Below are positions 12,621 through 24,300 of a stretch of DNA of 64,000 nucleotides, one piece after another (the stretch's first letter is position 1; each line of letters opens with the position of its first letter). Made by a program: the position numbers and the translations under genes. The stretch is from positions 10,882,755 to 10,946,754 of the forward strand of contig NC_091134.1 in assembly GCF_041381155.1 (NCBI RefSeq), read 5' to 3'. The stretch comes from Argopecten irradians (lineage: Eukaryota; Mollusca; Bivalvia; Pectinida; Pectinidae). The notes under the pieces were generated by a model. The model did no database searches. It worked only from the letters and a program-made list of their open reading frames with translations, and was not told where the DNA came from.

Positions 12621-15242
12621 TGTAACAAGTTATACTACAGTTATATTTGTTACAAATTAATATGACGACTTTTTGAAGTTTGTTTGAATTTTTTCTGTGT
12701 ACAGTTTGCTATTGGAACTTTAGACTTCCGTCATGGGTTCAGTTATGTAATATGGCGTTATAATGCGAGTGTTTATTGGTCCAAACAGTTAAGTACCAAC
12801 ATTGTTTGTTAATTTTGTTTACGTTGCTGATTTAGTTGAATACTAGCTGTATTTGATTCATGATTATATTTTTGCTAGTACATAATGTACCGTATCTCAA
12901 TCTTCACAGACGGCTGATGTTTATCTTTACAGAGAACCATAATAACAAAATAATATCAAGTTTTAAAGCAACTTTTTAAAGTTTTTAATGACGAGTGATT
13001 CTGTCAATGATCATAACATACAAATATGAAATAATGGACATGATGTTATATACATACATATTATTGATACACCAGATACATTTGTTTGTGTAAATGAAAG
13101 TCAGAGAAACTACATTTAAGAACTATTCGATTAAAACAGGCAATGGAAATGCAAAAGTCTTCTCTCTTCCTTCCCTTCATGTTCAATTACTTGAGTTACA
13201 TATAACATTAACTCAATAATAGTAGTGATACACTACCTAGTATTGTCTATTTGTTTGTTTGTTTGTATGTGAACATTGTTCTTCAGCCTCACTGGTATCA
13301 ACAATGGGTCCAACTTAGTAAGCTTAAATTCTTTCATATCGCAAAAGTACATGAACTAACGATTACCTGTAAATGCAGTGAAAATTACCAGTAAACCTGA
13401 CAAACTTATCACCAAGCTTAGTATGATATCAGATAACATCCATCAAATATCTGAGGTCAGTTGTTATTCAAACGTATCAAATTCACAATGTTACAAAACT
13501 ATTGCACCGTAGGATCTAAGCATTGTAATCTGTATAATAATACTAAAAGTACAGCTGTAGTTAATGTTAATGCTAAAGATTTTAACAAATGTCTTAAAAA
13601 TACAAAACATATGTTCATTTTTAACAAATGTTAATGTAAACTATACTTTCACGTTATATCTCTATGAGACAAAATTGTATTGAATTCAATATATTGTAAA
13701 GCTTCATAAAAGCATTGCATGAAGACGCTCTATTTTTCTATATATGAACTAGTATACTGTTAAATGTTAACAGAATTATGAGGTCACTTCTTAAAGTTTT
13801 AAAATATCTTTTTATTCCTAAAAGATTATTTTAAGACCCATGTCAAAGTGTTTGTTATACAAAGTCTGACCCAGAAAAGAGTGAAAAAAAACAAGAAAAT
13901 AATTTTTACTCCATAGATGCAGTAAGACAACAAAGTCATCTTACTTAACATAACGAGATAAAACAAATTTGCTGATATTGACTCCATCACCCCCGCAAAT
14001 TCCTAATGAACTGTCCCAACCTTTCACTGACGAATCCAAATGTGTCTTCAGGGGTGGAAAGGTTCAACAGATTGGAGACTTGCTAACATCCAGGTTTTAA
14101 GTCATCTATTTCCTATAATTTTATCTATCATAAAAAAAAATTATAATCTTAATTTAATACGATTTTCATGTTACAATACAAAGGAAAATAGGATATACAC
14201 TGTGGGTTGAATTCCAAGATTTTCTTCATAAACAGTAATATCAATAGGTGCAGAGAAATCTATTTGTTCATCAAAAAATCTTCATATTTGATGGGGGTTA
14301 TCAATAAGAGATCAAGATTAACATAAAAATGTAACCCATGGTACGATACAAGTATTAAAATGAGGACAAAAGGACACTTAATAATATATAAACAACCATA
14401 TGCTACTCGTAAATAATTAGTAACCGTGTCCCAGGTAGTTACTGCTCCTAGCACTAGAGTAAAAACATCACATTACCTAATTAAACAACAATAAATTGCA
14501 CCAAAGTGTTTTTTAAAAGAAGAGCACTGAGAAATGTGGATTTGCTATAGCTTCTTTCCAATATTTTTGTCAGTAGATTACAACACCTTTTTGTAGGAAT
14601 TGAGGACGCATTACATTGATAGATTACAAGTGTTATGGAGAAAAAAAAATATTACAAAGTTTATAATTTTGGCTCCAAAATAATTAATTTTCCTTTTTTG
14701 TTAGATATGTAGAAGCTTCATTTTTTAAAGGACAATCTGTAAATGAACACATTGGCACATATCTGTAGTTCAAAAATTAAAACTTGTGCAGAACCTTTCT
14801 CATGGGAAAAGTCTTGTCAATTATGAAAATAGTGTATAACTATAAATTTTGATTAATATGGAGTTGGCTGGAAAATAATATAGCTAGGAAGTATGGGACT
14901 CTTGTATAATCCTTTTGAATGCAAAGAAGCCACATACACATGGTACAGAAGCCACAAAGAGCGAACCTTGCTTAAAGTGATAAGGGTGTTTATCGTTTTT
15001 ATAAAAACAAAGCACACATCAACATTTTGAGAGTGCGACATGAATCGCCCTGTCCATTATTTTGCATGTTTAAAAAGGCTTCTGTAACAAAACTTAATCT
15101 CTTAACCAAGTTGTGGTATTTTGATTTCCCAATTTGCACTTTGCGTAATGTAAAAAAATCTCTGAAGATGGCAAGGAATATACCAGTACAGGACAAGTTT
15201 AATTTGCACACTAAAATTTATCTCCACTGTCATGTTTCAGTT
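12621..15242. other. downstream flank of the DDX19 gene, no gene seen
   Basis: AT-rich sequence beyond the DDX19 stop codon, probably including its 3' UTR on the minus strand. TTTATT hexamers (AATAAA on the minus strand) occur, for example near 13809, but the site used is unknown. Confidence 0.4.
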
Positions 15243-15304
15243 CTATGTTCCAATCTTTTCAATTTCATCAATGTCTTCAGCATCCAACTTTATTATTCGT
15301 CGTC
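15243..15304 (-). CDS. DDX19: DDX19 exon 11 (last)
   Basis: Acceptor TCTTGCAG on the minus strand; encodes [20 protein letters not shown] and the stop TAG at 15243-15245. It completes a split Gly codon begun by exon 10. Confidence 0.9.
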
Positions 15305-18300
15305 CTGCAAGATTGAAATGAAAAATAATGTATTTCTGTACCATCATAATCACACATAAAACATGCTTATTTAAAAACAAAATTTGTATCTTTTTTTTAT
15401 TTTTTTGGTTTTTGAATTTTAACAAGTCATCGATTTGAAGCACAGGGGACCAACTCAATGATAATGGGTGTTGTCATACATTTTTTTTGTATTTGGTGGA
15501 TGGACTGATGAATATATAACAGTCATGTAATTTTTTTTCCAGAAAATACAAGATTTGAAAAATTTTCAAAAATCGGGATATTTACTGTTTTATAGTAAAT
15601 ATCCCGCATTTTGTTCGCCCCCTGTGATTTGAAGCAGCTATAAGTGGTATAATATTTCTGATACTCTAAGGGTTGGTATAGGGTAAACTTTCCTCAGCTG
15701 ATGTAACTGATGATTGCCAAGCTCAAAGGTTTAAGTGATCAGACTTGTTTATCCAATTCAAAGTGCATGTACAAAATTACATTATGTGCAAGAATGCATG
15801 TTAAGTATCCAGTGTGAAATTATCTTATTCTACTACGAACGTAATCTAGACATTGTTTTCCTTAAAAACAACATTTTGTAACTAATTTTTATTTGTTTTC
15901 ATACTATAAACGACTTTCTGATTGGCAGATTCTTTTTCTTCATAAGACTATGAAGAAAAAATCTGAGAATAGCGCGAAAACCTGATGTTATCATGACATC
16001 ACAATAGAGATGTAGATGTTGCGTATTGATTTAGAAAATAATAATCCATTGGAAAATCTATGGAATCGTAAGTTTAAACGTAGTTTATATAATCAAGTAA
16101 ACTGAAAAATTAATTATATTATTGATGTCACTGCTTTTAACTTCATCGGGTTATGAAATAAATTTTGTTTCCAAACTTCTGTGAGAATAAAATTTCTTTC
16201 ATACCCCAATGAAGTTAAACAAAAAGCCCATGGGCCTTAGTGGTAACCTGAGTTCAGATACAGAATGAAACAAAGACATATAAACAGTATATATTGGCTC
16301 ATCAGGCCCTTGAAATCAGTCAGTGATTTGTAAATTTACATTTTTTATCAATGAAGAGTATTTGGTTCCATCAAATCTATGAATTCAAAATAAGAATTTT
16401 TGAAATTCTAGTCATTCTGACAGCGATTAGCCCTGCCTCTCTGGTCCCTAAAGGTCAGCGAGGACCAATACGGATATGTTAAAATGCTATATCTCAGGGA
16501 AATAATTTTAACCAAGTTTGACTCCTTTCCTATGAAAATTGAGTAAATAACGTTCATAATTGTGTTTTTCCTTAACAAACTATAGTAAATTTGATCCCCT
16601 CCCCAGGGGAAAGTTTGAGATCCAATGGCTATGAAATTCAAAATATTTGTAAACGGCCTGAAGACCTTTCAATCTATGAAGAGTATTTGGTTTCATCAAA
16701 TCTGTGAATTTAGAAGGAGACTTTTGAAATTTTAGCCATTTAGATCCATTTTGGCTCCTCCCTCTGGCCCCTGGGGGTCAGCTAGGACTAATATGGATAC
16801 GATGTTGAAATACTATCTCAGGCTCATATTCTAACAAAATTTGACTCATTTCCTATGAAAATTGAGCAAATAATGCTCAGGCCCCTGGGGGACTTGGACT
16901 ATATAATTCACAATTTTGGTTGACCTTTGGCTATGGAAAGTTTCTACAAAATATCAACAAATTTGGATGAGTAGTTTTGGAAAAGAAGTAGAAAAAATTA
17001 AATTGTTTATCGCCATACGAAGGATGACGCACAACGGATGATGCACGACGACGGACAAAAGGCGATAAGAATAGGTTACTTGAGACTTTGTCTCAGGTGA
17101 TCTAAAAATAGTGACATCAATGCTTAATATAATAAATCCCAAGCAAAGCAAAACACACGAGTTTTTATTTCAATATTTGCCGAAAATTCAAAACATACAA
17201 AATGGACTTACCAAAGAATTTTTCTATCGCCCGGAGGGTACTGTAAGATCTGGAGTTGTCAATGAGATTAAGGGCGATTCCACTCTTTCCGAATCGGCCC
17301 GTTCGTCCAATACGATGTAGGTATGTTTCGTTGTCTGGTTTCATGTCTGCCGTTAGAGGAAGGTCAAAGTTCACAACGACTGTGACCTGCTCAACATCTA
17401 TCCCTGAAAATCATCAGAAAAGAAAAGTCGTTCATGTTAAAAACCTGAAATCTTGTGGTATCACATACTTACATTGTTACTGTGTTTATATTTAGAAACT
17501 GGACTTTGATATGATTTTATATTTACATTTTTTATCACTGATGAAACATTCGCAATCATGCCAATGTCCCCAAAAATAATGAAGAATTCATTACCAGCAC
17601 AATAGTACTATATATACTTGTTTTGAGAATGGTTTATAGCTGTAAGCTTGACTACAGATATTACCTCTGGCTGTGACATTTGTCGTGATGAGTACTTTCT
17701 CCTTGCCTTCCCTGAATCTGTTAATAATGGCCGCTCTCTGTGCTATATCCAAATCCCCACTCAATAGTCCGACAGCGTGACCGTCCTTCGTCATTTGTTC
17801 TGATAACCAATGAGCAGTGTTCCGTGTCTAAACAAATCATATTCAAAGATATGTTATCATATAATCTGCCAGTGTCTAGTGACTTGGCAAATGTAACATT
17901 TTTAATAATCATGTACCATGTGTAAATGTGATCTGGAGCAATTGTGCTTTGTTGTAGGTTAACAGACAGGAACCCCAATGTGATATCCTGATTCAAACAA
18001 TAATATGAGGCCCATTTTTGAGAAAATTGAAGTCCCCCACCAAATGTAGACCTATAGCTAGATGCACCCATACACAAAGTATGAAGATTCAGTAAAGGAG
18101 AGATCCCAAACAAGCTAATTAAGAAATGGAGGTAAAATGTAAATCTTGGTGATTCAAGTTATCAAGATACAAAACAGTAAGTTTTATTACCTTACAATAT
18201 ATGATACCGTACATGCATATAGTCAAAATATAATTTTTCTTAAATGTGGGTCAAAGGTCAAAATAAAGGCCATGTTGACCTAGTTTTGTTACATGACATA

Positions 18301-21300
18301 CCATCTCACCTAGATGGAGCTATATGACAAGTATAATATTTCAATGCCTTATAGTAAAGGGGATATATCCATGACAAGCTTTTTCTTGATTAAACTGAGG
18401 TCAAAGGTCAAAATAAATATCGTGTGAGTTAGTTTTGGTAAGCGACACACTGTCTTACCAAGGTGGACCCACACGCTATGGGTTAGAGAAGTGTGCGACC
18501 AGATGGGCTCAAACCTGGGACCCCATACTTACTGATCAACCACTCTATCAACTGAGCTAAAGCAAAAATCCCTCTAACGCGATGCTAAAATGTGACCATA
18601 TCATTATCACAATTAAAATTTGCTGCAATTGTATAGGATATAAAGCCCAAACAAACGTTTTCTTTAACCAAGGTCATGTCATGACCTGGTTATGGTACAA
18701 GATAAATCTCCATTTAGATGGACTTGCATACCAAGTTCAGTCGATTGGAGTATTGAAGATGGAGTCTGGACAAGTTGCAGACAGGACACAATGCAAGCCT
18801 ATATATATATACCCCACCTGTTCCAGGAGATGGTCTTCAGAATTTGGGGAAAGCACAATAAAATGGGTGCTTTTGCTGGATTTTTGCAACACATTCTGAT
18901 GTCGAATTTATTGAAAATGCAGGTTATTGTTCTATTAGATAAAATTTCTTAAATTTGTGTTAATTCTAATTAAAACAGATTTTAAGACATTCATCTGAAA
19001 GTGTTTATTTTGCTTGTCAAGGAACACCCCCCAAAAACTTTCTAGTTATCGCTTCATAAAAACCTCATAGGAAATGATTAATACTCATTAAGATCTGTAT
19101 CTATTACATCTACACTCACAATATTATACTGACAGGAACATCTATAAAACTTACCGCACAGAAGATCATTGATTGACCTATGGAAATGCTTCCGTATATA
19201 TTAGATAATGCCTGGAATTTGCTTTCCTTGTCTTTACACTCAATGTAATACTGTTTGATATTGTCCAAACTCTGCTCTTCCCGGCGTAATTTGATAATAA
19301 CAGGGTTATTAGGGATGACAGCCTGAGCAAATCTCATCACATCATCATCATACGTCGCCGAAAATAATAACATCTGGCAATCTTTTCTTAGTCCTCTGAA
19401 ATTAAACAGACCAAACATATAGAAGTGTATGTGTAGTCGAAAATAGCATCATCGGCCATCTTTTGGGCTCTAATAAATCCCAAGCAAAGCAAAACACACG
19501 AGTTTTTATTTCAATATTTGCCAAAAATTCAAAACATACCAAAATGGACTTACCAAAGAATTTTTCTATCGCCCGGAGGGTACTGTAAGATCTGGAGTTG
19601 TCAATGAGATTAAGGGCGATTCCACTCTTTCCGAATCGGCCCGTTCGTCCAATACGATGTAGGTATGTTTCGTTGTCTGGTTTCATGTCTGCCGTTAGAG
19701 GAAGGTCAAAGTTCACAACGACTGTGACCTGTTCAACATCTATCCCTGAAAATCATCAGAAAAGAAAAGTCGTTCATGTTAAAAACCTGAAATCTTGTGG
19801 TATCACATACTTACATTGTTACTGTGTTTATATTTAGAAACTGGACTTTGATATGATTTTATATTTACATTTTTTATCACTGATGAAACATTCGCAATCA
19901 TGCCAATGTCCCCAAAAATAATGAAGAATTCATTACCAGCACAATAGTACTATATATACTTGTTTTGAGAATGGTTTATAGCTGTAAGCTTGACTACAGA
20001 TATTACCTCTGGCTGTGACATTTGTCGTGATGAGTACTTTCTCCTTGCCTTCCCTGAATCTGTTAATAATGGCCGCTCTCTGTGCTATATCCAAATCCCC
20101 ACTCAATAGTCCGACAGCGTGACCGTCCTTCGTCATTTGTTCTGATAACCAATGAGCAGTGTTCCGTGTCTAAACAAATCATATTCAAAGATATGTTATC
20201 ATATAATCTGCCATTGTCTAGTGACTTGGAAAATGTAACATTTTTAATAATCATGTACCATGTGTAAATGTGATCTGGAGCAATTGTGCTTTGTTGTAGG
20301 TTAACAGACAGGAACCCCAATGTGATATCCTGATTCAAACAATAATATGAGGCCCATTTTTGAGAAAATTGAAGTCCCCCACCAAATGTAGACCTATAGC
20401 TAGATGCACCCATACACAAAGTATGGAGATTCAGTAAAGGAGAGATCCCAAACAAGCTAATTAAGAAATGGAGGTAAAATGTAAATCTTGGTGATTCAAG
20501 TTATCAAGATACAAAACAGTAAGTTTTATTACCTTACAATATATGATACCGTACATGCATATAGTCAAAATATAATTTTTCTTAAATGTGGGTCAAAGGT
20601 CAAAATAAAGGCCATGTTGACCTAGTTTTGTTACATGACATACCATCTCACCTAGATGGAGCTATATGACAAGTATAATATTTCAATGCCTTATAGTAAA
20701 GGGGATATATCCATGACAAGCTTTTTCTTGATTAAACTGAGGTCAAAGGTCAAAATAAATATCGTGTGAGTTAGTTTTGGTAAGCGACACACTGTCTTAC
20801 CAAGGTGGACCCACGCTATGGGTTAGAGAAGTGTGCGACCAGATGGGCTCAAACCTGGGACCCCATACGTACTGATCAACCACTCTATCAACTGAGCTAA
20901 AGCAAAAATCCCTCTAACGCGATGCTAAAATGTGACCATATCATTATCACAATTAAAATTTGCTGCAATTGTATAGGATATAAAGCCCAAACAAATGTTT
21001 TCTTTAACCAAGGTCATGTCATGACCTGGTTATGGTACAAGATAAATCTCCATTTAGATGGACTTGCATACCAAGTTCAGTCGATTGGAGTATTGAAGAT
21101 GGAGTCTGGACAAGTTGCAGACAAACACAATGCAAGCCTATATATATAGACCCCACCTGTTCCAGGAGATGGTCTTCAGAATTTGGGGAAAGCACAATAA
21201 AATGGGTGCTTTTGCTGGATTTTTGCAACACATTCTGATGTCGAATTTATTGAAAATGCAGGTTATTGTTCTATTAGATAAAATTTCTTAAATTTGTGTT

Positions 21301-24300
21301 AATTCTAATTAAAACAGATTTTAAGACATTCATCTGAAAGTGTTTATTTTGCTTGTCAAGGAACACCCCCCAAAAACTTTCTAGTTATCGCTTCATAAAG
21401 CCTCATAGAAAATGATTAATACTCATTAAGAACTGTATCTATTACATCTACACACACAATATTATACTGACAGGAACATCTATACAACTTACCGCACAGA
21501 AGATCATTGATTGACCTATGGAAATGCTCCCGTATATATTAGATAATGCCTGGAATTTGCTTTCCTTGTCTTTACACTCAATGTAATATTGTTTGATATT
21601 GTCCAAACTCTGCTCTTCCCGGCGTAATTTGATAATAACAGGGTTATTAGGGATGACAGCCTGAGCAAATCTCATCACATCATCATCATACGTCGCCGAA
21701 AATAATAACATCTGGCAGTCTTTTCTTAGTCCTCTGAAATCAAACAGACCAAACATATAGAAGTGTATGTGTAGTTGGGAGAGGGCTAATATAGGTATAG
21801 CCTGTTGCCCAATCCCAATTGAAATACTACAATGAAATATTCTGAAATGAAAAATGTGTAGTCGAAAATAGCATCATCAGCCATCTTTTCTTAAGTCATT
21901 TGAAATCGACCATACATATGTACATGTATCACCATCAGCCATCTTTATACCAAGTCTTCTAAATTAATAATATCACTTAATCTAATTTGTTGATGTAAAT
22001 CTTCTGTCCATATCAAAAGTTGCATACTTTATTAAACCAAATCACATATCTCTTATTAAATCTTTGAAAACACAACAAAATCAATAGTTTTGCTGAGTAA
22101 TACTTTGACTTTATACAGCCCCCTTCCATGCCACTAACTTGTTATAAGACATATGGGCTTATAAACACAGTTAAACATCACTCTCAACATCACTCCAGTA
22201 CTTTATTTGCATTTGATAAACTGATGTTCACCTCAAGCAATAGTTTGTGAAGACTACCTAAATTATGTGTATCAATGAATCCTAATTCAATGGTTCTTAT
22301 GACCTAGAGCTACTTCTGATTTCTAGTAGACAAACCCTAATGAAAAATCCTGACCTTGACCTATCTCTGTATCCTGATTGACTTGTCCTGGTGACCTTGA
22401 CCTACCTTTGTATCCTGATAGACTTGTTATGCTGACCTTGACCTATATTTATATCCTGATGTACTGATCCTGCTGACCTTGACCTATATTTATATCCTGA
22501 TAGACTGGTCCTGCTGATCTTGACCTATATACATATCATGATGGACTGGTCCTGCTGACCATGACCTATATTCATATCCTGATGTACTGGTCCTGCTGAC
22601 CTTAACCTATATTCATATCGTGATGTACTGGTCCTGCTGACCTTGACCTATATTCATATTGTGATGGACTGGTCCTGCTGACTTTGACCTTTATTCATAT
22701 CGTTATGTACTGGTCCTGCTGACCTTGACCTATATTTATATCCTGATGTACTGGTCCTGCTGACCTTGCCCTATATTCATATTGTGATGGACTGGTCCTG
22801 CTGACCTTGACCTATATTCATATCGTGATGGACTGGTCCTGCTGACCTTGACCTAAATTTATATCCTGATGTACTGGTCCTGATGACCTTGACCTACCTT
22901 TGTATTCTGATCGACTGGTCTTGGTGACCTTGTGTGGCAATCATGACATCTGCCTCGTCTAAACAAAACACATCGATCTTCTTCAGATCAAAGTTTTTAA
23001 ATTTGAGAGACCAATCAGCGACAGTACCAGGCGTCCCGATGATGATATGACCTTGGACTTTTTGTCCTCTTGCAACTATCAATAAAATCAAAAACATGTG
23101 TTTAAAGGATTTTACATCAATCTAGGATCAATTTCCAATCCAAATTCAAAGATAATCAGCTGGGTCATTTTTGACTGTAGTTTCTGTGACATTCCTTTAT
23201 CTCTATCAATATAGAAAATTTATTTTACTTTGTGCATCCTTTGATGATTTCAAATTTAGTATCAATATAATTTTGTTCATACATTACATTATCATAGCTT
23301 GTATTTAACCCTGAATGAATTGCATGTCAAAAGCTGGTTCTAGATGAAAATGTTTTAAATGTATTTCAATAAAACGAATTTAACAATACAATCTCTTAAC
23401 AATAACAAGTTTTTATTAAATGCAAACCGGCTTATTCCTTTATTCAAACTATGATTATGTATCTGGCAAGCTTACTTCTCTCTCCTCTTACAGCATATAC
23501 TAGTTTGAAATTTGTCATGTGCTTAGACATCTGTTCAATGTTCTGTCCAATTTGTAAGGCCAGCTCATATGTCGGGGCTAAACAAAGGCACTGTAACACA
23601 TAGACAGTCATTAACAATTATACAACAAAAAAGGCACAGTTGTACCTTTGTAGTAAAGTCAAACTGGTGCTACATAATCAATTGAACTTCATTATATAAG
23701 ACCAAGATCATAAAGAAATCCCAGTCACCTTTGATTGGCTGAATTTAAATTGAGACAATTTTGGACCTAATTATATTTCATAATCCTGAAAAATCTTGAT
23801 CTAAGAAATCATATACATTGTATATCCAAAATACTTATTATCAAACAAGTTATAAATGAATTCAAATGTGCAGCGGCTCAGTGGAACTATGAACAAGCTT
23901 ACTGGTGTAGTAAGGCTTTACCTGTGGATAGGGTTTGTTTGTATGTAGTAAGACTTTACCTGTGGATAGAGTTTGTTGGTATCTACACGACTCAACATGG
24001 TCAGTACAAACGCTGCTGTTTTGCCTGTACCACTCTGGCTCTGGGCAATCATGTTTACAGGGCTGTAATAGATAACAAACTCTCTTTATGTGGTGTATGT
24101 AACTTATCATTACAGCTCATATCATTCTTGCAAATTATCATTGTTAATTGAGTTAAACTATGGTTATAATATATATATGTTTTATATTGTTAAAAATAGT
24201 TCTAGTTAATTAGATTATTCAGACAGGGAATGCATTGAAATTTCAATTTTTCTTGAAAAATAAACCTGTTTTAATGAAAGTGAGTAGCTATTATCATTGT

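Larger units (their letters stand above)
17130..19464 (-). repeat. tandem segmental duplication, copy A (DDX19 exons 8A-10A)
   Basis: Nearly identical to 19471-21889, introns included, and in the same orientation. The left edge is at TAATAAATCCC and the right edge at GCCATCTTTT; six bases (GGGCTC) separate the copies. Copy A lacks an 87-base segment that copy B has at 21775-21861, between two TGTGTAG direct repeats. Confidence 0.93.
19471..21889 (-). repeat. tandem segmental duplication, copy B (DDX19 exons 8B-10B)
   Basis: Second copy of the 17130-19464 block, nearest the upstream exons. It keeps the 87-base segment missing from copy A and continues without a break into the upstream intron at 21890. 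Confidence 0.93.

Noticed and set aside
14853..15211. open frames next to DDX19 exon 11 on both strands
   Set aside because: They overlap the probable 3' UTR, show no similarity I recognise and have weak starts.
17130..19464. a second, separate DDX19-like gene
   Set aside because: Only exons 8-10 are repeated; there is no second N-terminal half or last exon, and the copy sits between exons of the same gene.
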